The translations under genes and the position numbers were made by a program. From Lamellibrachia satsuma (lineage: Eukaryota; Annelida; Polychaeta; Sabellida; Siboglinidae): 64,000 nt of DNA. Shown here one piece after another: positions 13,240 to 25,965 of the stretch. Position 1 is the first letter of the stretch, and every line of letters begins with the position of its first letter. The notes beneath the pieces were generated by a model, which saw only the letters and a list, made by a program, of their open reading frames with translations, was not told the DNA's origin and did no database searches. The DNA lies in assembly GCA_033239005.1 (NCBI GenBank), contig BSQZ01000001.1, positions 18,989,000 to 19,052,999 on the forward strand. Reading direction: 5' to 3'.

Positions 13240-14180
13240 ACTTCCTTCATATGTATAGCTTGTACTAATACTATTGTGGGTTGCCGACAGTTGCCCCCTC
13301 CTCCCACGATATTCATTACAGTGTTATCAGTTGACTTAGAATAAAATTTAATTAATACATCTCTATGAACTTCCGGTTATTATATGTGAGGTTTAATCTG
13401 ATCAATAAAGCAAATTAATTTTATATAATTTTGCCATATTCTCAAGTCACAAGAATTCAGACAGAAATTGTAAAGTGTCATTATAGAAAGCAGACATGTA
13501 ATCTGAGAGTGTTCAACTGGGTAGATGACGATGCCTTAGTTAGTTTCCTTTCCAGCTAGACGTATTGCATGGGTGAAATGCATTTTACTTAAACATTTAA
13601 ATACTTTTTAAAAGTTTTTGTAACTGCATTTGCACTTAATCACAATGAAAGTATTTGTATATTTTAAATATTTCCATAAAGAATTTGAAATGTAAACAGC
13701 AACAGTAGGCTTCTGTTGCACTATAGTCTATACTGTCTTTTTTGGTCGTGTTTCTCTCATGCATCTACCCCCCCCCCCCGAGGTATAGCCTTACGCTTGC
13801 CGCTTGCTCTCTAGGCATTTAGAACACAGGAGTATGAGACTTATTATGACTGTCAATAAATAATATCAAATTATTTTCTTGAATAATTTTGCCTAGTACA
13901 TACGCCATGGCCCATGTTATAAGGCTGCAGTATATCCTATAGCATTTACTGAGTTATTGTTATTGTTTTGAGTACGGCCACGTATTGACGACGGTACGGT
14001 ACGTCTGATCACGTCGAAAATAAATCGGCGGATTGGAAAACACTCGTAATTATATCAAACTATTAACACTTACTCGCACTTTATTGTATTCATACATTTC
14101 GATTTACTGTGGGTCATATATATGCTGACGTTGAAGCACAGCTGTGCTTATTTGGGTGGAACTATATTGTAATCGTAGTG
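13240..14180. other. No gene recognised
   Basis: AT-rich; a C-run lies at about 13768. No coding or repeat signal beyond that. Confidence 0.45.
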
Positions 14181-14880
14181 ATAAGTCACAATGGTAACGG
14201 TAATCCAATTTACTAACCTGGTTTCGGCGCGTCGCTTCCTGCGCATCGCTCTGCCCTCTGATATCTGACGTTTCCTTGTCGCAGAATAGTCTGTAGATGC
14301 ATGGTCACATGCGGAAAAAAAGATCTACGATGGAACGGTGTCTTTGACCAAGAATGACATCTTGATGCTCACCGTCTGTCCATGCTCATCACATAGTCTT
14401 TTGTCTTGTAATCTGCATCGGAAAAGTGGTCACTCGCAGAGCCTGCGGCTGGCGGACACGGCAATTTCCGCATTTGCAACCACCTTTTCCGCTGCAAATT
14501 CTTCCTCGGAAGTCGATCAAAAGTTTTTTCCTTGCATTTGTAGTACTAGTTGATATATCCAGGAGCCATCCAGTGCACACCAGTTTTCTTTTTATTCCAT
14601 GTTCCATGCGTTTCGGCCGTTTTTCCGAGAGGTTTTTACTGTGTGAACGCCGTGCCAGGAGCTCGTACTCAAACCACTCTGCCGCTGAGCCCCCCGCAGA
14701 GCAATATGGCGCCGCCCAGCGAAGATAATGGCAAAGTTAAAAAGGATATTACAAAATTACCGTGGCGTTGCGCCCATCATATAAGGGTGATATATACTGT
14801 AAATGGTATGTTATTATGTTTGGGCCATGGTTGTTCGAGTGCTTCACCCCCCCCTTTAATTATAATTGAGCACAGCTAAA
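14181..14880. promoter_or_regulatory. CpG-rich stretch, possible promoter region
   Basis: Richer in CpG than its surroundings (cggcgcgtcgcttcctgcg; atggcgccgcccagcgaag). On + an ATG at 14705 opens MAPPSEDNGKVKKDITKLPW. On - a frame through 14400-14500 reads GGCKCGNC, and another ends at a gtgagc donor. Its phase does not join cleanly to the transposase-like gene at 15727. It could be a true promoter with an unrecognised first exon or just GC-rich repeat sequence. Confidence 0.25.
14640..14700 (-). mobile_element. tRNA-like (possible SINE head) segment
   Basis: Read on the minus strand: ggctcagcggcagagtgg (A-box-like), then gtacgagctcctgg, resembling the 5' half and anticodon-arm region of a tRNA-Ala-type sequence. 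The B box is poor (gcgttcacac), so it is not a functional tRNA gene. Confidence 0.3.
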
Positions 14881-15726
14881 ATAATCTCAACGACAAGACA
14901 TATTTTCTGAGAAAAAACGGCATCATTGTTAACTGTCAGACAGAACGTGTGTGGCAAAAAAATTAGAAGTGATAAACGTTTTTTAGGACGATCAATCATT
15001 CGTTGTTTTGTGTCAAGTTGATAGCGGCAAAATTATATCATGTTATGCATGATATTATCTGTATCTGTAACTTAAGTTACATGAATAGGTTAAAAACTCC
15101 GCTATTTAAAAGAAGAAAAAAGGTAATATGACCAGCTATCGTAAAATCTACTTGTTAACGATTTGTGTGCACATGGTTTAGCATGAATTCATATTATGCT
15201 ATAGCTGTTGTGTAGGCCATTAAGCAGTGTATGCTTTGTGTAATCATTGGTGTTTATGAACGATATGGTGCTAGGGCAAGTTGTAAAATGTCCTCGGGTA
15301 AATTGTAATATTGCCGAATCAAGCAAAAAAATTCACTCGAGGAGACAACGTGTTGCGAAAGTGCCATCCATTGTGAATCGCACGGCGATTAATATGTATA
15401 AACATTTTGTAATTAACACGATACTCTTCGTTTTAGCACTTATACACGGTGATCCAGATCTACCAATTTCTTTTTAGATATATATTTTAGGTAGGATTTA
15501 TTTAGTCTTATAAGCTAGTCGTATACCCTAGATGTGTATTGAAAAATTTACCCCGCGCGTGCGCGCGTATCTTGTAGAAATGTGGATAGTTAGAAGTCCA
15601 GCCACCTGGTGTCGTTTGGGGAAACGTGGCACATCCCCCAACCTTCTGGGATAGATCCGTTATATGTACTGTATAGATGCTTAACTGTATACATTTGTAG
15701 TAGTTTATGGTTTCTTTATTTTATAG
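14881..15726. other. No gene recognised; short frame at 15247-15477
   Basis: The 76-residue frame VVKCPRVNCNIAESSKK and onward has a basic, cysteine-containing start and could be an upstream part of the transposase-like gene. I cannot support that from the sequence. Confidence 0.25.
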
Positions 15727-17339
15727 GCAACGCTGTCAATCCAGACGAAGACGTAATGATGATAAGGCCAAGTCCTACAGAGAGGAAAAACAATTGAGGG
15801 TTTCTTTAAAGAAGCAAATCACCAAAGCTGAAAGGTACAATAAACGCTACAAAAGGGCAGTGAGAGCTCACGAGAGAACATCAGATACTCCTAGGTCCAA
15901 AACCAGGAGGCTCCTGAGAAACCTTTATGTACCACGAGAAGTCACAAAACCTCAATTTTCACCATGCCTTAACCGCAGACTGAAGTGAGCCTATAAACAG
16001 GCTAAAGCTGAAAGGCAGCGCCAAAGGTGTGCCAAACTTCTGACAGGCAAGATAGTGAAACGATACCGTTTGCAGCGTCAAGTTCAACAAGCTTTTGGGA
16101 TATCCCAGAAACGATGGGATAAATACAATGGCACGGAAGACCAGACCACTTACGTACATCAGCGTCAAAAGAAAGCATCAGCCATGGGAGAAGAACTGAA
16201 GAAGTCTGTCGCATTCTACTTTTGTCGAGATGACAACAGCCGATCAACTCCTTGGAAGAAGTAGACCAGAACACGCAGTAAGGTCAAAATGCAGAAGCAC
16301 CTGCTGAATGACTCAATTCAGAGCATTCACAAGAAATGCCTAGCAGAAAACCCTAGCAGAAAAAAAATCGTATTCCCTGTTCTGCATGATGAGGCCGTTC
16401 TGGGTCGTTCACCCAATGACTCAAGACAGGGAAACGGGCCAATGCAAAACTCATGAAAATTTGACCATCACGGCCAACAAGCTGAAACAGCAGAACATTC
16501 TTCATACAAGTAATGTTAAGGTCCTCGCCGATGGCATTGTTTGTGAGCCATCTAACAAGACATGCATGTATGACGAATGTGCAGTTTGCAAGCACAATGT
16601 GCCCGAAGTGAAAGGGTTCCAGCAAGATGAGATGGTCACTTACACACAGTGGCGCACTGTTGCTCAGCCCCTACCGAATGATAAAGACAGATCCATGATA
16701 ATTGCCAAAAAAGTAGATGTCACCGAAAGCAAACAAGATCTCTTGGAGAAATTCCAAAATAGCTTGAGCAAATTCAAGCGACACCTGTACAACATCCGTC
16801 ACCAGTTTTGTGTATGTCGTGAACTTCGCACGAAAATGCATGTATCAAAGTGCATCATTCACACTGATTTCTTTGAAAACTAGACTGGCAAATATTCCAG
16901 TGAGATCCAGTCCGTCCACTTTGGTGGGTAACACCAGCAAATAACTCTTCACACTGGTGTCCTCTACGTTGGAGATCTACATGAGCCTATCACCTTTTGC
17001 ACCTTATCACCTTCCACAAAGCATGACCCAACAGCAATTTGGAAGTACCTCGAACCAGTCTTCCAGTACATGGAGGAACACTTCCCGGTATCTAAGTTAT
17101 TAACTTCTGCAGCGATGGTCCAACTACTCAGTACCGACAGAGGAAAAACTTATATCTTCTCAGCACAAGAGTGTTCGAAAAGGGGTACCAGGCAGCTTCT
17201 TGGAACTTTTGGGAAGCCAGTCATGGCAAGGGTGCCCCAGATGGGATTGGGGGAGCCATCAAGAGAAAAGCTGAACAGCTCATCAGTCAAGGGATAGACA
17301 TTCCAGATGCCGAAATCTTCTACAGGGCACTGGTCAGAC

Positions 17340-17815
17340 GTACATCGATCAAGCTCTTCTATGTCAAAGCTGAAGAAGCTGAAGCAATCACTGACACCGT
17401 ACCTCACAACCTACCATCTATGTCTGGCACAATGAGGTTGCACGTCTACCCCATAGAGTGATAAAGTATCGAGATTGGATGTTTTCTATGTCAAAGCTGA
17501 CGAAGTTGAAGCAATTACTGACACCATACTTCACAACCTACCACCTGTGCCTGGCACAATGAAGTTGCACCTCTACCCCATAGAGTGATAAAGTATCGAG
17601 ATTGGATGTTTTCTATGTCAAAGCTGAAGAAGTTGAAGCAATTACTGACACCATACTTCACAACCTACCACATGTGCACCTCTACCCCATAGAGTGATAA
17701 AGTATCGAGATTGGATGTTTTCTATGTCAAAGCTGAAGAAGTTGAAGCAATTACTGACACCATACTTCACAACCTACCACATGTGCCTGGCACAATGAGG
17801 TTGCACCTCATAGAG
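17340..17815 (+). repeat. Tandem duplication of a transposase-gene segment (about 109-127 bp, 4 units)
   Basis: The parent segment (about 17340-17453) encodes FYVKAEEAEAITDTV and ends YPIE-stop. It is followed by units at 17454-17580 (127 bp), 17581-17689 (109 bp) and 17690-17810 (121 bp), each repeating tagagtgataaagtatcgag and the same coding end. The last unit leads into the C-terminal frame at 17815. Confidence 0.9.
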
Positions 17816-18411
17816 TGATAAAGTATCGAAATGTCAATTGCATCTGCAATCATCCTGGCTTCCTGGATTGTCCAGGCTTCGGGATTACGAGCGTCGCCTT
17901 TCCCAATGAAGCTGCTGGTCCTCTACACCCAGCTACAGATGCTACAACTACTCCAGCTACAGATGCTACAACTACTCCAGCTACAGGTGCTACAACAACT
18001 CCAGCTGCCGCCATTCCAGCTACAATAGCTTCTCCGGCTACAGCTGCTCCTGGTACAGTTGTGCATATAGTGGAGGAACGAGATCCAATCTGTCCTAACA
18101 TAGTCCCTGTCCATACACTTGATGGTGATATCTTGCACAAATGGTGTGTTGTGAAATATGACAGGCGTGTCTTTCCGGGGATCATACAAGAAGAATCCGA
18201 CGTTTATGTAAAATGCATGATATGTGCTGGGGAGAATCGTTTTTTCTGGCCACAATTCGACGACATGTGTTGGTATATTGCCGACGATGTCCTCTTTCGA
18301 ATAACAGAGCCAGAAAACGTAGGTAGCCGGCATGTCCAAATCCAACGTGATCTCTGGGAAAATAATTGTGCAATGAGCTTAAGGAATGTCCAAATCATTT
18401 CTGGGACATAG
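17815..18411 (+). pseudogene. C-terminal portion of the transposase-like gene, open frame of 198 aa
   Basis: The frame starts MIKYRNVNCICNHPG. Residues about 40-85 are a Thr/Ala/Pro low-complexity stretch (ATDATTTP repeats). The last 85 residues form a compact domain with HKWCVVKYDRRVFPGII, VKCM, ENRFFWP and DDMCWYIADDVLF. That domain is what I recall at the C-terminus of this family. It is the best preserved part of the element. It may just be the youngest frame to break. Confidence 0.6.
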
Positions 18412-19020
18412 TTGTGCAATGTACTTAAGGCTGAACGGAACCAAAATACTGGAAACATTTAACATTGTTTTAAAACACAATCATTATGATATAATGATCT
18501 ATATGATGCAGTGTTATGATTCACTCTGATTGAGGGTCAGTTATGTTACCAATTGTCAACACTGTTATCAAAGAATCAACTCTGTTACCGTCCAAAATTA
18601 CCCTGAATCTGATAAGTTTTCAGAACTGGTGACTGACTTAGATCATATGCACTACTTTGTTTATTGCACCAGAAGTGTTGTTAATGTGTTCATATACCAA
18701 TGACATAGCTAATTAGTAGCACAAAGTATATTGTCGTGAGACTAAAGTAACACGAACAAGATGGAAGAGCCAGAGTTGTAAAAAATTAATGTTTTAAACT
18801 ATTTTTATTGTATGACGATTTATCTAAGCTTGCAAATTTCCATGTCTATTTATTGTAATAGTCCAATATCTTCGCTAACGTTTCCAAACTAAATTGGTGC
18901 GTGCGTGATGTGTGCATGCGCATGGTGCGCGCGCGTGCGTGCGTGTGACTACATCAAATTAACACAGGAAACCACTAGTAGGCGTTTAAAAACGTGCCTG
19001 GACTAGGATTGAATACTATT
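18412..19020. other. No gene; GCGTGCG-rich patch at 18898-18950
   Basis: Non-coding AT-rich sequence; a short alternating purine/pyrimidine run gtgcgcgcgcgtgcgtgcgtg lies near 18924. Confidence 0.45.
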
Positions 19021-19023
19021 TCC

Positions 19024-19850
19024 AACCGAGGACGTCCTGTGTTAATTTGATGTAGACCTCGGTTAGCCGTTCAGAGCCTGTTTTTGTGTGAACTGTGTGT
19101 ATAACTCTCGAGTCGGCGAAATCTGTCTTCACACGCTCGCTTTGACGCGCGTCCTCGGTTCTACGGTGAATATTCTGGTCCGAAGCGTTGCTCGGCAACA
19201 GATAACGCTATATCAGATAGTTATTCGACGCTTTTTGGTATTACGTACTTAAGATCTTCCACAAAATAATATATTCACGTCAGCGACGTAATATTCAGCT
19301 GGCGTCGGTATGTAAATATGAATTCGGAGAGAGACAGTACTTAACATTAAATCCTACAAGATACTTCATTGACATGCCCGATATTAAGTTGGTGTCCGCT
19401 ACGCATTGTTTAGACTCGAAATTGTTGTTCTCACTATCTATATATTTTTTCCATTAAAAAACACTGTGTATTAATGTATGTATCAATTGTGTATTGAAAG
19501 TTCAATATGTACGAATCATTTGTTTGGCGAAATTTTAATAAATTATTTATTAATGCATTAAAAATTAACATATTCAACAATGCAGCACTGCCACAGGGCA
19601 AACAAATATATGCCTCAGATCTGACCGATTCAATATTTCTTTTTACACTGTGCTTTCGTATATACGCAAAACGTGTCAACCGAGGACATTGGCCTGAATA
19701 CACACCTGCTAACCGAGGTCCTACCGCCTATTTGATGTAGACCACGGTTAGCCGTTCAGCGCCTGGTTTTGTGGGAACTGTGTAGGTATATGACTCTCGA
19801 GTCGGCAAAATCTCTCTTCAAACACTCGCTTTGACGCACGTCTCGATGCA
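19024..19850. repeat. Duplicated segment, about 140 bp, two copies 670 bp apart
   Basis: 19030-19165 and about 19697-19840 share tttgatgtagacc, cggttagccgttcag, gaactgtgt and actctcgagtcggc. Direct orientation. Unique AT-rich sequence lies between them (19200-19690). Confidence 0.8.
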
Positions 19851-21640
19851 GTTGCACCTGACCGATTTCGTTTAGATCTGATATAGTTGCATCTGCATTG
19901 CAGTTGTAACTGAATAACTAATTCGACAAGAAAAGTAATATATAAGGAAAATCAGTGTACTACGTATTAATACAAAATGTATGAATTTATAACGTTCTTG
20001 TTTTGTAAAATCATGATGTTTTTCTTACGAAACTTGATGCCCGTTGGTGTTCCTGGCGTCCCTGTTGTCGGTTTGCACCATCGGGGGGTTCGGGGTTGTT
20101 TGTCCCTGTATCTTTAGGGTCCTCGATGTTGTGCTGTGCCGGTGGGGTTGTGCGAGCATCCAGTCTAGTGTTCGTCGAGCCTGTCTGATAGAATATCCCA
20201 ATTGCTCCCTTATGTCTAAAAAATTTCCTGAATCACAATACATAAGAAGCCAAATTGTGCAGCTTGAAAAAATATTTCCGGACCCCCCCTCTCCGTTAAT
20301 CCTGGAAATATCCCGGATTCAATGTTCAAAAGGTTGGGATGCATGCCACATTGCTATGATACTCCAGGCTGCAGTTACGTGGAAAATAAATAAAGACCGA
20401 AGACAGAAGCTGATGTTTGTTGTTTTAAAAGACGTCTAGAATCTTAGGACAACAGAACACACCAAATCCGCATGTTGGAGGGGAAACCCACCTCCGCAAC
20501 CCTTCCCCGCACGGCGTTGCCACATATAACCTGCTACTTTTGCTTTTACAAATGTTTGCATGCATGCAATTACACAAAATAATCAGTTAATTAGAAATAG
20601 TTAGTTACTCCTTACAGATATTGGATGGGAAAACCCCCCAAACAAGAAAAGTCAGAAGATTCTGCAGATGGGACACACCTTGATATATCTATTAATACAC
20701 CAAACACACTACTAGATATTCGCGAAAGCATAGCAATCAGTTTCTCCACATTAGACACCAACACAACTGGAAATAGTTTCTTTTTCCATACGAGTGAAAT
20801 ACCCACTTCCTCTTCTCCATGCTGAATCTTTATATACCTAAGCAAATTGCAATGCTTTTCGAATTCTTGCTTGTTCGTTCTTTTGCTTGTTTAGCAATTT
20901 GGGAAGAATGTAAGGAGTAGGGTTTGATGGTTGACACCTGGTCGTGCAATAAGGCTGTTGAGTAACATAGCATGTGGGTAGGGATATCTTTTTTGAATTT
21001 GGGCGGTGTTTAACTTGAGGTTTTTCGATTTAGGTTATATGATTACCTATGTGATAATCAATGAATTTAATTTCGAATCTCTTGAAGTTTTACTCTCGTT
21101 CGATGGTATATTTTGCTATCAACATATTCTCCTACAATGAGAATGTATGTTACAATGCTGCCAGTGACATTGACACTGAACGTGTGCATTAATACGGTTA
21201 ACAAAGGCAAGTATATAACTCAACTGTGTCATATTCAGTGAACCAATTTTAACATACATCTGACAATTTTTTTTTCAATTGCGGCTAAGAATGTTTTCTT
21301 CTACTTCCTGTGATCCTTCCGATAAGAAGATTGTCTTAGCAAATTACGCGTTTAATGTCATGCGTAACGCCCTCCTAAGTGTTACACCAACCCCCGTGGG
21401 GTAACTCAGCTGCATCTGACCGATGCATTTGTAATGTGTATGCGTGCGCGTTCCGGCAAAGCGCTTATTATACTCACGTGCCTGACTGACGACAGTTCGA
21501 GATCACATTCGACGCTATCGATCGTCTGGCGATTAAAACAAACCTGTCACATTTGTCTGGTTGAAGTCGGCATTTTATCTTCAAAATTGTGTATAAATGC
21601 GTACAGCATTTTCATTGCTTTACCGCCCTTATGAAATATA
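19851..21640. other. No gene I can support
   Basis: Two frames of moderate length exist (20044-20439 + and 20612-20845 -) but show no family resemblance and no splice or start context that convinces me. The rest is AT-rich with a few CpG-containing patches. Confidence 0.35.
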
Positions 21641-21830
21641 CATATTTAAATACCATCGTAATCCATGTTAAAATACCATATTGTTTTGTAAAAGGTAAAC
21701 CATGGTATACCATGCAATTACAATACACAACATATAAAAAACATGGTCTACCACAGTTTACCACGTAATGTCATGGTATACCACGGTATTACATGCAATA
21801 CCATGTAATATCATGGTATACCATGCATTC
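21640..21830. repeat. Palindrome-rich CCATG/GGTAT repeat
   Basis: The 12-bp perfect palindrome atggtataccat occurs at 21702-21713 and 21813-21824, with a near copy at 21773-21784, amid repeated taccatg and catggt words. Confidence 0.85.
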
Positions 21831-23300
21831 CTACTCCGACTGAGTCAACATTTATCAGGCTACAAAATATACCTACATAAGAAAACTCCGCTAGGTTTTG
21901 TCCGAAATCTGCCTAGGATCAAAAGTATTTGCTCTTTCACCGCCGCTGTAAGTTTGTCATTGCATGTTAAAATAAATGTAAGTTCGCTATATACTAAAGA
22001 GTAGCATGTCGTCCTCTTAGGTTAGAATAACTTCTTAAATATAAGGCAAAAGCAGAAATTATTCATCGTGAGCAATCACGCAAATGTTGATAGCCTATAC
22101 ATGCAATTGTATTGACACAATGTGATCCTGTACAATATATATCTCTCAACTGGCAATATGTATGACAGGTTCATACAAAGGATTCATATAAATCGGGAAT
22201 ATCCATACCTCTTGATTGCTGCTGGTTTGCACAAATGAAAAATTACACAGCCTTTACGTCTTTACGCCTACATTTCGTAGTCTTGTTTTTAATACATACC
22301 GTTAATCATGGTCCACAAAAGAAAAGGTGGCCCAATTATTGTAGGCCCTACTTGACCTTAGTTTCAGCCAACTCTCTGCGTACCTCCGGAAAACCTCTCG
22401 CTTATCCGGGGCTACGCGTACTCCAGGATGGGAGCCGCTGGTTCACAACATAAAGCCAAAACGCTACCATTTTGTTATTCTCACTCAAGAATACTGTGCA
22501 CTACCAACGAACTTTCTAAACTGCGTCTGACTGACGCCATCTTAGTATAAGGAGTGACACTGAAATTTTGCATTGTGGGATTGAAATTAAGTATCCCCTC
22601 TCCCCGAGTTCATATATGCATACCGACAACAACTGAATGTAACGTCAGTCGCGTGTCAGCATGTGTCTGACTTTATTCATAAGATGATGACGCAATATCA
22701 AGTAGGCGTCGCATTATAAATACTCGCATACGAAAGAAAAACGGCGCTATACACGATTTCTAAACTTGTCTCGGCAGTATCAGAACCACTCCACTGTGTA
22801 CGGCATTGAAGAAAATCACGAGACACAAGTGTTGCTCAGTCTTCAGTGTTACGCGACAAAAGTAAACGCAAGCGTATCGCGAAATCGCGTCCTGCATGGC
22901 TCAAACACAACCTGTTATCGATCTAATTTAAGCAACGTCTTGGCCATTTCCCCGATAAAGCCACTGGACTGAATATTCAAACAATTGGCGCAATTATAAA
23001 TACACTGTCTCATACACTAATTCCTGCATAATATATATTTAGCGCACGGTGTGCCGTGCATCAACCTATATATACACAAGTCCGCATATGGATAGTAACC
23101 AACACTGACTGTGTGTATGGTGTGTGTCCTCGTTCTGATTGTACAGAGTCCGGTGATTAAAAATGATGATTTATTAACAAAATACACTGTTTGTCAAATC
23201 ACTAACATGAATGCTTACATATGATAACCCAATAACTATGTCGGTCTGTTATTAACGAAATTCCTGGTTTGGCGGGATCTACTCCGGTGTCCTCGGTTGG
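21831..23300. other. No gene recognised
   Basis: A TATA-like attataaatactcgcata sits near 22715, but the frame after it (22766-22972) is not recognisable. Confidence 0.35.
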
Positions 23301-23304
23301 CACC

Positions 23305-23400
23305 ATAAACGTGCGTGTGCGTGTGCCTGTGTGCGTGTGCGTGTGCCTGTGTGCGTGTGCGTGTGCGTGTGCGTGGTGGGTTGGTGGGTGGGTGTGGTTA
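23305..23400. repeat. (GTGCGT)n microsatellite
   Basis: cgtgcgtgtgcgtgtgcctg repeated, then a ggtgggt run; the minus frame is His/Thr/Ala-rich by-product. Confidence 0.92.
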
Positions 23401-25890
23401 GTTGGTGGGTGGATGAGTGATATCATAAAAATCTAGGCAAATGGATTCCACAAAACAACAATTCTTCGAGAATAAAATTCAAATGAAAATGCAAAGCCTA
23501 CGTCGACTACGTCTAAGAATTATCGCTAGCTACGAAAACATGTTACGTAGCATCGACCGACATCGTAGCGACGTAGGTCGTATAGCTATAAACGCCGCAC
23601 ATTTTTTCAAAAATAAGAATATGTTGCTGACATATGTATTCTTTAACGGCACTATTGTTTAGGTTTACCAACATTACGTTAGATAAACATCAATGAGATT
23701 CAAACTGTGTCCATTATGCACAGCATTCTGTATTGGTGTACTAATATATTTTTCCCGTTGAGGCCGCTAAACAAAACAGCACGCCGCGATTAATCAAAGC
23801 GAGGCTGAAACGTGGACGAACTTGTGAGCCATGATAGAAGCGTTCCGCAGTCTTGTTTACATAAGCTGGTTAATATAATCAGTTCATGTGGATATATCGA
23901 TACAGTTGTACAGTGATGAAAAACTTAAGCAGACGGCCACAACGACAAGAGGTTAGTACGCATGCTATGTCGATAGTCGGCAATTCTTTAATGCCATAAT
24001 GGATTCATAATGCATTCGTACGTTTTCCATTCATTTCAGGGCTTTGACTTACGTCACGACACTTATACGCGTGCGTTATTCGGTAAAAAGTGAGACTTGA
24101 CACTGGCGTACGGAACAGAAAACTACGTACGTTTTACACTAGACTAGGGCGTCATACTAGTGTACTGATTGCGGCAAGATTAGATATACTTAAAGAGTTA
24201 AAGAAGCTTTCGTGACCCTCTCGGACTCGATCACTTTTTCAGTGTCACTGTCACTGACACGGACACTGAACTTTATTCTGCCTCGGCTCTGGCTCTGCCC
24301 TGGGCCTGGTGTGAAGTTGTATTGTGTCCATAACGTAACCATGTTGACATAAGTAAATTTTTGGTGCCCATGCCATCTCCAGCACTTATGGCTTTATGCC
24401 CTTGGCCTTGGGCATGGCCATGGGCATGGATGGTGGTCATCACTTGACAACGGTTCCAGGAAGATCGTGGTCTGGTGCCAACTTACATATACTGGTTGGT
24501 GTAGTTTTTGCCTTATGTAATATAATATGCTGTTTTCACGAAAAAACTTAGACTTTTTTGCATATGAAATCAATATTTGAAACAATTTCATCTTTCGAGT
24601 ACAAACAAATTGTTAGAAAAGTTGGTACTTACCAATATCGAACAATGAAAATATACGTTTCTCAAAGCGAGGCTAGTGCTGGAATTAGCCTTAAAAGAAA
24701 GAGCGTCTTCAAAAAAGCCTCGCTGTATGGTAAATATATGCAACATATTAAATGCATAAAAAACACGGGGCTGTTCGGTTACTTTTCTGTAGTGATTACT
24801 ACAACGTCTGGTAAAGTGAAATATCATGTATTTACAAAAAGCACTGATGTGTTGTACCAGTAAGGCCACCTGATGATTAATGTCAAACTATATATACAAA
24901 AATATGTCTCAAAAACCTATTTATACATAGATGTTTCTTCGAAAAAGTTAACTTTGTCAGACGTTTATACTCCCAGTGACCAATATATGATTTTATATCC
25001 GACTGATGACATATCTAATGTGAGATGCAGCGAGATCGCAAAATGAGGCAAAATCTAGGCCGGTGACTATACATGCTGACAAATATAAATAAAATAGTAG
25101 GTTTTCCAAGTACAATACAAAAATACATCCTCGCTGCCAGAGATGAGGATTCTGACTACATCAGTACCCATGGCAGATCCACCTGTTGAACTGTGGAACT
25201 TTCAGTTGCTGTGGTAACAAAAAATATTGCTTGCTCAGATTTACAGGGCACGTGAACCGTAATAAAGATTTTTAATTTCATCAAAAACAAAATGAAGAAT
25301 GATCTGAATCAGGTGCATTACACCATATAACATGGTTCCAGTGGTCACTGTTAAATTATTATTCACTGACCGATCTGGATTAAATTATCACTATTAATCG
25401 CTGATTGATCTGGAGTATATGTCAGGCCCCTATCTCATTTGGCTGACAGTGTAACTTGGACAGAACCATTGCCAACGCATTCATCAATGGAGTGGCTTAG
25501 TAGTAGCAATATCAGAATTCTGGATGAGATTTATTGAAACACTTGTTATGGATGAAAATATAAGTGATAAAAATTACAAAAACACGGGGTTCTGAAAGTC
25601 ACCGGCCACATAGGCTGGAAACCTAACCAACAACTGGCTCTACTGCCAGCCAATTCAGGTCCTTAGCCAGGGACCCTTCTGCCTGTCGTCACGACGTGCA
25701 AATGTCTGATGAAGATGGGTAAAATAAAATAAAACAGGTGTTTCTTCTTACAAGATGATGTTTTTTCATGATAATTTTTTTTTCTTAGTCTTAGCACACG
25801 GGATTCGGTGAATGTTGTTGGTGGCAGAATGGCGAATACTGCAGATCTATAAGACTATATATTTTTAACCATGACATCGTTGGAAAATAA
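23401..25890. other. No gene confirmed; candidate small frame at 24558-24863
   Basis: The + frame 24558-24863 (101 aa, MHMKSIFETISSFEYKQI...) is complex and unbroken and could be a terminal exon, but I recognise no domain and the poly-T before it is only weakly acceptor-like. A second frame at 23441-23662 is basic and unknown. The remainder is non-coding. Confidence 0.3.
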
Positions 25891-25902
25891 TGATACTGCG
25901 GC

Positions 25903-25907
25903 CGATC

Positions 25908-25934
<27 letters not shown>
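25903..25934. repeat. (AT)n microsatellite
   Basis: Short pure AT run. Confidence 0.95.
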
Positions 25935-25938
<4 letters not shown>

Positions 25939-25965
25939 TATTTGTAATCGTGTACGTCATTCTCA

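Larger units (their letters stand above)
15727..18411 (+). pseudogene. Transposase-like gene of an unassigned, widespread invertebrate family (decayed)
   Basis: Intronless and broken by stops and frameshifts. Frames in order: 15707-15988 and 16055-16264, basic, with SRRRRNDDKAKSYREEK, RSKTRRLLRN and KIVKRYRLQRQVQQAFG; 16386-16883, RETGQCKTHENLTI, CAVCKHN, FCVCRELRTKM and IHTDFFEN; to about 17100, LHTGVLYVGDLHEP; then SDGPTTQYRQR, WNFWEASHGKGAPDGIGG, FYVKAEEAEAITDTV (17171-17461); finally 17815-18411 with KWCVVKYDRRVFPG and FFWPQFDDMCWY. This order matches multicopy proteins I recall from cnidarians, molluscs and fishes. The spaced Asp residues (TDFFEN, SDGP) look DDE-like; function as a transposase is inference. 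An acceptor-like ttattttatag precedes 15727. Confidence 0.7.

Noticed and set aside
14705..14790. ATG-containing frame MAPPSEDNGK as first exon of the transposase-like gene
   Set aside because: The possible donor is in phase 0, but the reading frame after the acceptor at 15726 needs a different phase.
24558..24863. 101-residue frame as a real gene
   Set aside because: Complex composition but no recognisable domain, weak upstream context and no partner exon; left as a low-confidence note.
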